Positions 52,001 to 60,604 of a DNA stretch of 64,000 nt are shown here, in pieces; within the stretch, counting starts at the first letter, position 1; every line of letters begins with the position of its first letter. The translations under genes were made by a program, and so were the position numbers. Below the pieces are notes generated by a model. The model ran no database searches. It was not told the origin of the DNA and saw nothing but the letters and a program-made list of their open reading frames with translations. The DNA is taken from contig NZ_JACHJL010000018.1 of assembly GCF_014203645.1 (NCBI RefSeq), positions 1 through 64,000 of the forward strand, read 5' to 3'. The stretch comes from Streptomyces zagrosensis (GTDB taxonomy: Bacteria; Actinomycetota; Actinomycetes; Streptomycetales; Streptomycetaceae).

Positions 52001-53253
52001 CGAGCGTAGGCATCATCGGCTCGGGAATCTCCGGCCTGCAACTGGCGCTGCGCCTCCAGCAACTAGGTGTGCCGGCGACGGTGTACTCCGAGCACGATAT
52101 CGACGCCCTCAAGGCCGGGCGGCCCCGCAACTTCCCCGCCCGGTTCGGACACACCCAGCAGCGCGAGCGGGAACTGGGCGTATTCGACTGGCCCTCCCCC
52201 GACGCCCAGGTGTGGCAGTGGGCGGTCACCGTACACACCGACGACCCGGCACCCCTGGAGTTTCTCGCCGATCTGCAACCCCCCTCCAGCGTGGTGGACT
52301 TCCGGATCTACCTTCCGCACCTGCTGGCCGCTTTCGTTGACCGTGGCGGCGAGTTGGTGATCGGGGACCCCCCGATCCAAGAACTCGGGTCGCGCCACGA
52401 CCTGCTGGTCGTGGCGAAGGGCACCCGATCGATGCGGTGGTTGTTCCCGGTGGACGCCAGCCGTTCGCCGTACACCGCACCGCAGCGCGTGCTGTGCTCC
52501 GGGCTGTACTTCGGCATCGGGGAGGAGGCGCCGCACTCGGTTGACCTCTCCTTCTTGCCCGGGGCGGGGGAGATTTGGCGGATGCCGTTCTACACCCCCG
52601 CGGGGCGAGCGGACGTCATCTCCTTCGAGGCGATACCGGGCGGCCCGCTGGAGGCCATCAGCCACGTTGACATCGCATCCGACCCGGCCGCCTTTCACCG
52701 CAACGTTTTGGACCTACTCGCCGTCCACACCCCGGCCCTGCGCAGCCGCATCGATACCACCGCGTTCTCGCTCATCGCACCCGGCGAGGTGGTGCAGGGG
52801 GCGATCACACCGGTGGTCCGCCAGAGTTGGGGACGGCTTGACGACGGCACGTGCGCGTTGGCCATCGGAGACGCCTGGATCACCAACGACCCGCTGACCG
52901 CCCAAGGCGCCAACCTCGGCTCCCACACGGCCTTTCAACTAGCCGCACTCATAGCCGACGCGGCCCAAGGGCCGCTGGACGAGGTGTTTTGCCGCGACGC
53001 CTCCGCACAGCTGTGGGAACACGCTCGCCACGTCGTGGAGTGGAGCAATGCGTTCCTCGCAGAACCGCCGCCGCACGTCATCGCGCTGTTCCAGCGGGCC
53101 GCGGTGGACAAACGCGTCGCCGACGCCTTCATCAGCAACTTCAATGACCCGGTCGCCATGTGGCGAACGCTGTCCACGCCGGACGGCGTGGCCGCCTTCG
53201 TCGACAACTGCGCGGGGGCCGCGACATCGTCCGCCGGCCTCGGTGGCGGCTAA
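51997..53253 (+). CDS. Styrene/indole monooxygenase-like flavoprotein 2 (StyA family)
   Basis: 418 residues, clear paralogue of the protein encoded at 49623: GSGISG (8-13), LVVAKGTRSM, GDAWITNDPLTAQGANLGS (about 290-308) and FNDPVAMWRTLSTPDG near the end. The start MTSVGIIGSGISGLQLALRLQQ lines up residue by residue with paralogue 1. The sequences have diverged considerably in the middle (substrate) domain, so they probably are not redundant; they could form a heteromer or act one after the other. Its ATG overlaps the LLM stop. Confidence 0.92.
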   Translation: MTSVGIIGSGISGLQLALRLQQLGVPATVYSEHDIDALKAGRPRNFPARFGHTQQRERELGVFDWPSPDAQVWQWAVTVHTDDPAPLEFLADLQPPSSVVDFRIYLPHLLAAFVDRGGELVIGDPPIQELGSRHDLLVVAKGTRSMRWLFPVDASRSPYTAPQRVLCSGLYFGIGEEAPHSVDLSFLPGAGEIWRMPFYTPAGRADVISFEAIPGGPLEAISHVDIASDPAAFHRNVLDLLAVHTPALRSRIDTTAFSLIAPGEVVQGAITPVVRQSWGRLDDGTCALAIGDAWITNDPLTAQGANLGSHTAFQLAALIADAAQGPLDEVFCRDASAQLWEHARHVVEWSNAFLAEPPPHVIALFQRAAVDKRVADAFISNFNDPVAMWRTLSTPDGVAAFVDNCAGAATSSAGLGGG

Positions 53254-53309
53254 TACGCCCCCCGCAGCGGTTGTCCTGTGGTGACGCTCACGATCTTCCG
53301 TAGAGGAGC

Positions 53310-53834
53310 ATGATGACCTTCCCGGACATGACTCGCGAGGAGACGGGACGCCTGATCCCGGAGGCCGCACAGACTGCGGTATGGCTGCTCGGCGGGCTGG
53401 CACAAATACGCGTGCCCGGCGAGCTGACGAGGAACTCTTTCACCGTTGTCCAACACACCGGCAACCGCGGCTACACCACGCCCCTGCACAGCCACGACTA
53501 CGAGGACGAGTTCTTCCTCGTCCTCGACGGCACCCTGCGTCTGGTGTGCGACGGACGTGAACACCTAGCCCAGGCCGGCACGACGATGTTCGTGCCGCGG
53601 ACGTTTACGCACGGTTTCGTGACGCTGTCCGAAAGCGCGCGGTTCCTCACCATCCACTCCACGCCACAGCCCGGTCGCAAGCCCCAATTCGACCTCTTCT
53701 TGGACGCGGAGATCCCGCACGCCCCGGCGGCCACGCTGCCCACCGAGGAGGCGGGCGGCCCGACCCTGGACCGCATCATCGAGTTGGGCCCCGCCTACGC
53801 GTACCGCTACGCGGGCCCAGCGCCCACCCCGTAA
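53310..53834 (+). CDS. Cupin-domain protein (quercetin-dioxygenase-like)
   Basis: 174 residues; GAGGAG precedes two adjacent ATGs (53310, 53313), and the second has the better spacing. Single cupin with metal ligands His60, His62, Glu66 (PLHSHDYEDEFF) and His101 (PRTFTHGF), the His-X-His-X3-Glu-...-His set of quercetin 2,3-dioxygenase-like enzymes. It may be a ring- or chain-cleaving dioxygenase, or an isomerase of the cluster. Begins 56 bases after the second StyA gene and is followed by a terminator, so it closes the core operon. Confidence 0.88.
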   Translation: MMTFPDMTREETGRLIPEAAQTAVWLLGGLAQIRVPGELTRNSFTVVQHTGNRGYTTPLHSHDYEDEFFLVLDGTLRLVCDGREHLAQAGTTMFVPRTFTHGFVTLSESARFLTIHSTPQPGRKPQFDLFLDAEIPHAPAATLPTEEAGGPTLDRIIELGPAYAYRYAGPAPTP

Positions 53835-53837
53835 GGG

Positions 53838-53869
53838 CTGCTGCCCGTCGCTCCCGCGGCGGGCAGCAG
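53838..53869 (+). terminator. Terminator of the monooxygenase operon
   Basis: Arms 53838-53847 and 53860-53869 are exact 10-base reverse complements with a 12-base loop, starting three bases after the cupin stop codon. Confidence 0.75.
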
Positions 53870-53897
53870 ACACATCCACCTCGACAGAATAGACACC

Positions 53898-55088
53898 ATG
53901 TCGTTGAAGCTCGGTTCTCTGATGCTGTGTGTTTTCGGCATCACCACCGGTGAGTTCGTCCTCGCCGGCATCCTGCCGGACGTCGCGGACGATCTCGGTG
54001 TGTCGATCCCCGCCGCCGGACTGCTGGTCACGGCGTACGCCATCGGCATGATCATCGGCGGCCCGGTGTTGACGGCGCTGACCACACGTTATGCGCGCAA
54101 ACCGCTCATCGTCTGTCTCCTGGTGATCGTGGTCGTCGGGAACCTCGCTTCGGCGCTGGCCCCGGTGTACTCCGTGCTGTTCGCGGCGCGGATCATCACC
54201 GCCTTGGTGACCGCGACGTTCTTCGCCAACGCGATCGTCATCGCCGCATCCACGGCCCCGGAGGGCAAGCAGGCCTCCACCGTCTCCAAGTTGGTCTTTG
54301 GCATGAACCTGTCGATGATGATGGGTGCCCCCATCGGTACCTTCATCGGCGACCGTTACGGGTGGCGAGCGACCTTCTACGTCATCAGCGCGGTGTGTCT
54401 GCTTGGCCTGGTGCTGGTGTTGCGGCTGGTCCCGCAGGTGGAGAGCGCGACGGTCGGCACGACCGCGGTGGCGGAGTTGCGCGTATTCCGCAATCGCAAG
54501 GTGCAACTCGCGATCGCCATCACCGCCGTCGCCAACATGGGGCTGCTGATGGTGTTCACCTACTTCTCGCCACTGCTCACCGACGTCACCGGATTCGCCG
54601 ACGGGTCGGTCGCGGTGTTGCTGCTGGTGTACGGAGTGGGCGCCGCGGTGGGCAACTTCGTTGGCGGCTGGTTGTCCGACCGCGCCCTGATGCCGTCGCA
54701 AATCGGCCTCCTTGGCCTGCTCAGCGTCGGTTTGATGGGCATGTGGGCGGGCAGCGGCAGCATCGCATTCACCACGGTCATGGTGTTCGTGGTCGGCGCC
54801 CTGGGCTTCTCCGTCATCCCGGGCATGCAGACCCGCGTACTGAACACCGCCGGCTCGGCGCCCACCTTGGCCATTGCCGTCAACGCCTCCGCGTACCAAC
54901 TCGCCGCCGCGCTGGCCGGCTGGCTGGGCGGCCGGGTCATCGACGGCCCCGGCCTGCGCTCCGTCTACGCCACGGCCGCCGTGGTCACCACCATCGGCAT
55001 CCTTCTGAGCTGCTACGCCTGGTACCAGGACCGCACCACGGCCGACTCCCGGGTGGAGGAGAAGGCGTCCGAGACCTCGCCGACCTGA
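53898..55088 (+). CDS. MFS efflux transporter (DHA1, Cmx/Cml-like)
   Basis: 396 residues, 12 predicted helices. The start LGSLMLCVFGITTGEFVLAGILPDVADDLGVS and ALTTRYARKPLIVCLL are typical of chloramphenicol-type drug:H+ antiporters. It may export the product of the neighbouring oxidoreductases or give self-resistance. Own promoter region after the cupin terminator; the ribosome site before ATG 53898 is weak. Confidence 0.9.
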   Translation: MSLKLGSLMLCVFGITTGEFVLAGILPDVADDLGVSIPAAGLLVTAYAIGMIIGGPVLTALTTRYARKPLIVCLLVIVVVGNLASALAPVYSVLFAARIITALVTATFFANAIVIAASTAPEGKQASTVSKLVFGMNLSMMMGAPIGTFIGDRYGWRATFYVISAVCLLGLVLVLRLVPQVESATVGTTAVAELRVFRNRKVQLAIAITAVANMGLLMVFTYFSPLLTDVTGFADGSVAVLLLVYGVGAAVGNFVGGWLSDRALMPSQIGLLGLLSVGLMGMWAGSGSIAFTTVMVFVVGALGFSVIPGMQTRVLNTAGSAPTLAIAVNASAYQLAAALAGWLGGRVIDGPGLRSVYATAAVVTTIGILLSCYAWYQDRTTADSRVEEKASETSPT

Positions 55089-55266
55089 TCCGCATCAACA
55101 GCCACGCGCACCCGCCCCAGCCCGCCAAACGGCCCGCTGAACGGTGCGCCGCACGGCTTCCTGGCGCCCACCGGCGCCCCACTGACCTGTTCCACCCCCA
55201 AGTAGACCCGTTGTCACACCAGAAGGGAGCAGGGGACCGACCGATCGAGGCGGCCCCACCACTGTC

Positions 55267-56073
55267 ATGAACGAACGCAACTCGACGCAGCACTCCAGCG
55301 GCCTGCCCGTGCTCGGCCGGCTGCACGGCAAGGTCGCGCTGGTGACGGGCGCCAGCTCGGGCATCGGTGAGGCCGCGGCCAAAGCCCTGGCAGCGCAGGG
55401 CGCGAGCGTGGTGTTGGCGGCCCGACGCCAGCGTGAACTGGACCGCGTGGTGGAGGAGATCACCGCAGCCAAAGGCACCGCCATCGCCGTACGCACCGAT
55501 GTGACCGTGGACGCGGAGATCGCAGCCGCGGTGCGAGCCGCCGAGCAGCATTTCGGCGGACTCGACATCGCCTTCAACAACGCCGGGGCGCTCGGCACCA
55601 CGGGCCCGCTCGCCGAACAGCAGCCCGAGGCGTGGGCCGCTGACATCACCACCGTATTGACCAGCGTATTCCTGTCCATGAGACACGAGATACCGGCTCT
55701 ACAGCGCCGCAACGGGGGAGTGATCGTCAACAACGCCTCGCAACTCGGCACGGTCGGCTTCGGCGGTGGCATCAGCTCGTATGTGGCCGCCAAGCACGGC
55801 GTGGTCGGCCTCACCAAGGCCGCGGCGCTGGAGTACGCACGCCACGACATCCGGGTCAACGCCCTGGCGCTGGCGACCGTGGACACACCCATGTACCGCT
55901 CCTCCGTCGGCGACAGTCAGGAGGCGGCGGACATGTTCACCGCACTGCACCCGCTCGGCCGGATCGCGAGCGCGGAGGAAGCGGCCTCGGCCGTGACCTA
56001 CCTCGCCGGAGACGAGGCGAGCTTCTTCACCGGATCGGTGCTCCTCATGGACGGCGGATGGACCGCTCAGTGA
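55267..56073 (+). CDS. Short-chain dehydrogenase/reductase
   Basis: 268 residues. Classical SDR with TGASSGIG cofactor loop, AARRQRELD after the second strand (Arg residues favour NADPH), NNAG, Ser in NNASQLG, Tyr172 and Lys176 in YVAAKHG and LLMDGGWTAQ at the end. An 18-residue Ser/Thr/Asn-rich N-terminal extension precedes the fold. In StyA-containing indole-oxidation clusters (iif) an SDR follows the flavoprotein step; a similar role is possible here, but that is inference. Confidence 0.92.
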   Translation: MNERNSTQHSSGLPVLGRLHGKVALVTGASSGIGEAAAKALAAQGASVVLAARRQRELDRVVEEITAAKGTAIAVRTDVTVDAEIAAAVRAAEQHFGGLDIAFNNAGALGTTGPLAEQQPEAWAADITTVLTSVFLSMRHEIPALQRRNGGVIVNNASQLGTVGFGGGISSYVAAKHGVVGLTKAAALEYARHDIRVNALALATVDTPMYRSSVGDSQEAADMFTALHPLGRIASAEEAASAVTYLAGDEASFFTGSVLLMDGGWTAQ

Positions 56074-56376
56074 ACCCCGCGACCGGCGCCAGCCCCCAGC
56101 ACACCCGTACAGCAAGCAGCGCACCGGCGCCGGGCCCGTTCCGCACGAGATGGCCCATGGGCGTCGCGCACACGACCCGGACATCGAGGAGGACGGCCCC
56201 CGCGTGCACCACACCACGGCGCGGCGGGTCCCGCACAACGCCGCTCGGCACAGCCGTACTGTCGAGCCGCCTTCGGCTGGCAGAGGAGCGCCCCACCGGG
56301 CCTCTCCCATGCCAGTGCTCGCGCGGCGCCCCGGCTCCTGCCGGTCGCCGTCCAGCCGCCCCGCGAAGGAGCCCTG
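56074..56376. other. Intergenic region, no supported gene
   Basis: About 300 bases. Open frames are Pro/Arg-rich shadows. AAGGAG (56365-56370) at the end is the ribosome site of the FMN reductase. Confidence 0.5.
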
Positions 56377-56994
56377 ATGACGTCCCTGCTTGCGATATCC
56401 GGCAGTCCCTCGGCGCGATCGCGCACGGCAGCGCTGACAGCCCACATGGTGCAGCGACTGGCCAAGGCCGGTTTTCCGGCCGGCCATCTGCGCGTACGTG
56501 ACCTGCCGGCGACCGAGCTGTTGGCCGGGCGGACCGATGGTCCTGCTTTGTGCCAGGCCCTCAGCGCCATGGCCGCCGCCGATGGCGTGATCGTGGCGAC
56601 ACCGGTCTACAAGTCCGCGTACAGCGGCCTGTTGAAGACGTTTCTTGACGTGCTGCCGCAGTCGGGCCTGGCGGGCAAGACGGTGTTGCCGGTGATGACC
56701 GGCGGCACCCTCGCCCACGCGCTTGCCCTCGACTACACACTGCGGCCGGTACTCGCGGCCCTGGGAGCGCGGCACATCGTCCGCGGCGTATTCGTCCTCG
56801 ACCGGGCGATCGGGCCCGATGACGGCGTTTTGCCACGGGTGTCCGCGGACGTCGAACCCCGGCTGGAGCAGGCGATCGAAGACTTCATCACCGCCCTGCC
56901 ACCAAGGTGCCTGACTGTCCCCGAGACGGCCGCCGTTCCCGAGCCCGGGACGCTGACCGTGGGCGTGCCGTGCGCGGAGACGGAACGCCGGTGA
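56377..56994 (+). CDS. NADPH-dependent FMN reductase (SsuE/MsuE-like)
   Basis: 205 residues from ATG 56377, with AAGGAG six bases upstream. Flavodoxin-like fold with SGSPSARSRT phosphate loop and TPVYKSAYSGLLKTFLDVLPQ (from residue about 74), the hallmark of SsuE-type reductases of two-component systems. LPVMTGGTLAHALALDYTLRPVL is also typical. It should supply reduced FMN to the LLM monooxygenase, and perhaps reduced flavin to both StyA-like proteins, which lack a dedicated StyB. Two hairpins follow as terminator. Confidence 0.93.
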   Translation: MTSLLAISGSPSARSRTAALTAHMVQRLAKAGFPAGHLRVRDLPATELLAGRTDGPALCQALSAMAAADGVIVATPVYKSAYSGLLKTFLDVLPQSGLAGKTVLPVMTGGTLAHALALDYTLRPVLAALGARHIVRGVFVLDRAIGPDDGVLPRVSADVEPRLEQAIEDFITALPPRCLTVPETAAVPEPGTLTVGVPCAETERR

Positions 56995-57045
56995 ACCCCG
57001 CACACACCGCCGCGGGGTGGCTCCCGCATACGTCTGGTGCGGGAG
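56995..57045 (+). terminator. Double stem-loop after the FMN reductase gene
   Basis: Two adjacent hairpins: 56995-57001 with 57012-57018, and 57021-57027 with 57039-57045 (each 7 perfect pairs). They would end the cluster transcript, so the peptide ORF beyond is probably transcribed separately. Confidence 0.6.
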
Positions 57046-57257
57046 AAGCACCGAGTGCTGGAGGACGGGACGAACGGGGCCCGTTGTGAACGCCAGCGCT
57101 TTCAACGGTGCCTGGCAAGGGGGCGTGCACTGGCTGGTTCGGCTCCCCGAGCTGGGCCAGGCCGTGCATCGGTCGCCGTGAGGGTGCTTCGAATGGACCC
57201 CGAAGCGGGCAGCGAGCGGTGGCTGGAAGACCGGGATTAGACCACCCGGACAACGCT

Positions 57258-57273
57258 GATGCGTTAGCGCATC
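57258..57273 (+). promoter_or_regulatory. Palindrome upstream of the peptide ORF
   Basis: GATGCG-TTAG-CGCATC is a perfect 6-base inverted repeat, with CGTTAGC occurring at 57262 and again at 57273. It lies about 100 bases before the ATG at 57375. Possible operator or RNA hairpin. Between 57046 and 57374 I see no other supported feature. Confidence 0.35.
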
Positions 57274-57374
57274 GTTAGCACCAGGGGAAACAGTGGCATC
57301 GCCGGGGCCGCCACCGCAGACCCCACAGTGGTGTCTCCGGTGGAATACCGGGTCGGGACGCACCGGCCGGATCG

Positions 57375-57473
57375 ATGGGACGGCGAAGTGCCATAAAGCT
57401 GTTCAGCTCGTTCAAGCGCAAGATCGAGGCGGAAAAGAGCCTCAAGGCGTACGCCTGGTACATCTGGTACTAG
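57375..57473 (+). CDS. Tryptorubin-type (atropopeptide) RiPP precursor peptide, orphan
   Basis: 32 codons ending AEKSLKAYAWYIWY then TAG. Residues 27-32 are AWYIWY, which as I recall is the hexapeptide of tryptorubin A, a ribosomal peptide cross-linked between Trp and Tyr side chains by one cytochrome P450. The basic, helical leader (KLFSSFKRKIEAEKSLKAY) followed directly by a C-terminal core without follower fits that class. From codon 9 on, all but one third position are G or C, so this part is coding. Before that, GGA CGG CGA AGT GCC ATA are atypical, and ATG 57375 has only a weak ribosome site. ATA at codon 7 (57393) sits where an ATG of a shorter leader might be expected. No P450 gene lies anywhere in the window. 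Confidence 0.7.
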   Translation: MGRRSAIKLFSSFKRKIEAEKSLKAYAWYIWY

Positions 57474-57497
57474 TCACTAGGCGCTTGCCGAAGTACC

Positions 57498-57546
57498 ACC
57501 GGCTCCCCGGGTGTCGCCCCGTCGTAAGGCCACCCGAGGAGCCGGT
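57498..57546 (+). terminator. Strong stem-loop after the precursor peptide ORF
   Basis: Arms 57498-57513 and 57531-57546 pair over 16 positions with one A-C mismatch, around a 17-base loop. It begins 25 bases after the peptide stop. It would end a short transcript carrying only the peptide, or throttle expression of a downstream gene. The rest of 57547-57942 shows no gene. Confidence 0.75.
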
Positions 57547-57942
57547 CTCTTGCCTGTGAAGGTGCGCCTGCTCAGGGCCTACCCATGCAGGTTCTGCCTG
57601 TGCAGGGCTGACCTATCAAGAGCGCGGAGCCCACCGGGGCTGCCCCGGCCAGCCCTATACGGCCGTAGCCCAGTGCGCACCCGCGCTGTGCCCCGGGGCA
57701 CGTCCCACTCACTGGCCGCCTACGAGGCCGCCGCTCCGACGTCCTACCGCGAAGATGTCCGGGGCTTGACGATAGTGACCAACCGTGTCCAGGTGGGCGC
57801 CGCGGTGCGCGGGCGCGCACGTGGCGGGCCGCAGGCACGGGCCCGCCCTGTTACGAGATCATCCACCCTCGCGCTACGGTCATTCGTCGGTGGCCAGGAG
57901 CCGCTGGAAGAATTGTGCGGTGTTGCATGAGGGAGCTGTCAG

Positions 57943-60570
57943 ATGGCACGAGTGAACCTGCGCGCTGCGTTCATGAGCGGCACGGCATCCACCGTCGCAG
58001 CTCAGCAAGTGTTCACCAATCGGACGAACGAGATGACCGCGTTCGCCCGCTCGTTGGCCGACCTTCACCAGTCACTGGACGAGGCTGCGATCTCACCCGT
58101 TGCCGACCGAGCCCAGGGACGGCGCAACGTCCTGACGTTCTACGGAGTGGGCGGCATAGGGAAGACGACGCTCTCCCACGAACTGGAGCGCCGCTTCCTC
58201 GCTGCTGCCCAAGCCGAGGATCGAGACGACGCCCTGTCCGTAAGGGTGGACCTCTCCGAGGCCGGCGCCGCCGACGTCGAGATGCTTCTGCTCCGCCTGC
58301 GCGCGGGGCTGGGGCGATTAGGGAGCCACTGGCCTGCCTTCGACTTGGCGCTGGCCTCCTATTGGGCCCGTGCCCATCCAGGCGAGGCCCTGCAAGATTT
58401 CCTCGACGCATCGCCGGCGGTGCGTCGGGCCTCACGGAACGTCGGCCTGAGCGAGCAGATCGCAGCGAGCGTCCAGCAGTTCGTGCCCAACGACGTCGGC
58501 GGCCTTGCCGGGCTCGCCCACCGCGCGGCGCTCGGCACCTACCGGGCGATTCGAGACCGGGTGCGGGAGGGGCGGTTGCTGGCCGAGTGCGAGCTGTTCG
58601 CCGAACTAGTCGAGGCGGACGCCGACTACGACACGCTCTCGTTCTTCCCCTACCTGCTCGCATGGGACCTGGAGCACCAGTCTCGGCGCGTGCGCCGACC
58701 CCAGGTGTGTGTCTTCCTGGACACCTTCGAGGTCTTGGGCGGTCGCACCGACCGTACGGCCGAGCGATTCGTGCAGCGCTGCGTCTATCTGATGCCCAAC
58801 GTGCTCTTCGTGATCACCGGCCGGAACCGCGTTGACTGGGCGGACAGCCAACCGGGCAGCGAACTGGACTTCACCGGCCCGCAGTGCTGGCCGTACCTGC
58901 ACTTCAGCAACGACACGGCGGAACCACGCCAGCACCTGGTGGGATACCTCTCCCACTCCGATGCCGACAGCTACCTCCGCGAAGCGCTCACCCGGGATGG
59001 CGAGCCAGCGATGCCAGGCGACGTACGCGCACGCATCATCTCCGGAGGCCAGGGACTGCCGCTGTACCTCGACCTGTCCGTATCGCACTTCGTCGAATTG
59101 CTGGCACGCGGCGGACAGCCGGCAGTGGAGGACTTCGGCGGCTCGTTTACGGCCGTCGCCGCCCGCTCCATAAGGGACCTCCCCCAAGAGGAACGCCACC
59201 TGGTCCGTACCGCGGCGCTCATCGAGCGAGTCGATGCCGACCTGTTGCGAGCCGGGCAACCCGCTGTCCTGGACGGCTACGTGGCGCGTTTCCTGCGCCG
59301 CCCGTTCCTCACCCACGACGACGCGTACGAACTCCCGTACTCCCTGCACCTCGCACTGCGTTCCGCCATCAGCGAGGCCGATCGGGGGCTCCCGGACGGA
59401 TGGTCGGACCGCGATCGCAATGAGGTGGCCAGCCGGCTGCTGCGCCGGCTAGGAGAGCGGGTACGGCCTGCCACCGGCCGCGCCGCGACAGCGCAGACAC
59501 TTGCATCCGGGCTGAAGCTGGCAGGCGCGTACGGCGTCTTCGATGACTGGATGGCGCGAGCCACCCAGCGCCTGGTGGAAGCGGGCCAGTGGGTGGAGCT
59601 AGGAGCCGGACTCACCGACGACGCCACGGGAGCGCCGGAGTTCGGGGCGCTCCGTGCGGCCATACGCGGCGTCCAACTGCGCCGCACAGGGCGCGCTCGC
59701 GAGGCCGTTAGCGTCCTCGCTGGAGCTGACGCGGGGGTGCGGCCCGACAGCGTGGCAGCGCAGCTCGTGCGTATCCACCTCGCCCATGCGCTGCGTAACC
59801 AGGGCGATTACGCCAGCGCTTCAGCGATCTACCGGGGTTTGCTGGACGGCGAGTTCGACGCCGCCGCCCGCTACTGGCTCTGTGACTACGACTACCTCAA
59901 CGGGCGATTTGCTACCGCCCTTGCCGCCCTGCAAGCACAACAAAGCCGCGACGCGGCAGACGAAGGTGAACGCCTGCGGCTGACCGGACACATCTGGCGG
60001 GTCAACGCCTGCTTCAGCGCGGCCACTGACGCTTACACCGCAGCGGTCGAGCTGGCCCACGGGCAGGGCTTGGCGGCTGCCGAGGCGAAGGCGCTGACCA
60101 ACGTGGCCCAGACGGCATGCTGGTTAGGGGACACGGCGACCGTCGCGGAAGTGGCGGATCAGGCACGAGACCTCATTGACCTGGTGCCCAACCCGGTCGA
60201 ACTGGTCAAAATTCGATCCGCCGAAGCGGTGGCCGCGGCGATGGCCGGCGACGAGGCGACGACCCGGCAGATGATCCGTGACACTCGCCGACTCGCGGAC
60301 AGCATCGGCTACCGCGGCGGCCACAACCTGGCAGATGTGGCCGACATTCTCCTGGAAGCACGTGACGGTGACCACGAGCGCGCCCGCCGGCTACGTTCCG
60401 ACCTCGATGCGCGCACGCGCACCTCGGGCGGCAACACCTACTGGGTCCCCATCGCGACCTCCTGGATCGACAGCGCGGAGGTAGCGCACCAGCAACACCC
60501 CGACATCGACTGGGTCGATGGCCCCGCTGCGGCACTGGGCCGGTGGGCACAGGTAGCGGCGCCCCGATGA
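57943..60570 (+). CDS. STAND-type P-loop NTPase with helical (TPR-like) C-terminal half
   Basis: 875 residues from ATG 57943, with GAGGGAG about eight bases upstream. Walker A is GVGGIGKTT (residues 68-76), Walker B near 255-262 is VCVFLDTF, followed by VLFVITGRNR (sensor Arg strand) and a winged-helix-like stretch. From about 560 to the end the sequence is Ala/Leu-rich and helical with TPR-like spacing (VRIHLAHALRNQGDYASASAIYRGLLDGEF). STAND proteins switch on by oligomerising and serve in regulation, signalling or phage defence. No effector domain is visible, so it may work through a partner. The Gfo/Idh/MocA gene follows after 34 bases. Confidence 0.85.
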   Translation: MARVNLRAAFMSGTASTVAAQQVFTNRTNEMTAFARSLADLHQSLDEAAISPVADRAQGRRNVLTFYGVGGIGKTTLSHELERRFLAAAQAEDRDDALSVRVDLSEAGAADVEMLLLRLRAGLGRLGSHWPAFDLALASYWARAHPGEALQDFLDASPAVRRASRNVGLSEQIAASVQQFVPNDVGGLAGLAHRAALGTYRAIRDRVREGRLLAECELFAELVEADADYDTLSFFPYLLAWDLEHQSRRVRRPQVCVFLDTFEVLGGRTDRTAERFVQRCVYLMPNVLFVITGRNRVDWADSQPGSELDFTGPQCWPYLHFSNDTAEPRQHLVGYLSHSDADSYLREALTRDGEPAMPGDVRARIISGGQGLPLYLDLSVSHFVELLARGGQPAVEDFGGSFTAVAARSIRDLPQEERHLVRTAALIERVDADLLRAGQPAVLDGYVARFLRRPFLTHDDAYELPYSLHLALRSAISEADRGLPDGWSDRDRNEVASRLLRRLGERVRPATGRAATAQTLASGLKLAGAYGVFDDWMARATQRLVEAGQWVELGAGLTDDATGAPEFGALRAAIRGVQLRRTGRAREAVSVLAGADAGVRPDSVAAQLVRIHLAHALRNQGDYASASAIYRGLLDGEFDAAARYWLCDYDYLNGRFATALAALQAQQSRDAADEGERLRLTGHIWRVNACFSAATDAYTAAVELAHGQGLAAAEAKALTNVAQTACWLGDTATVAEVADQARDLIDLVPNPVELVKIRSAEAVAAAMAGDEATTRQMIRDTRRLADSIGYRGGHNLADVADILLEARDGDHERARRLRSDLDARTRTSGGNTYWVPIATSWIDSAEVAHQQHPDIDWVDGPAAALGRWAQVAAPR

Positions 60571-60604
60571 CACCACTTCGCCACGCACCAAAGCAGGGCC
60601 GACC

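Noticed and set aside
57086..57240. Short frames (GTG 57086 to a stop near 57180, then VRVLRMDPEAG...) examined as possible P450 remnants
   Set aside because: Neither contains a heme-binding Cys motif, ExxR or I-helix sequence. They are too short to assign.
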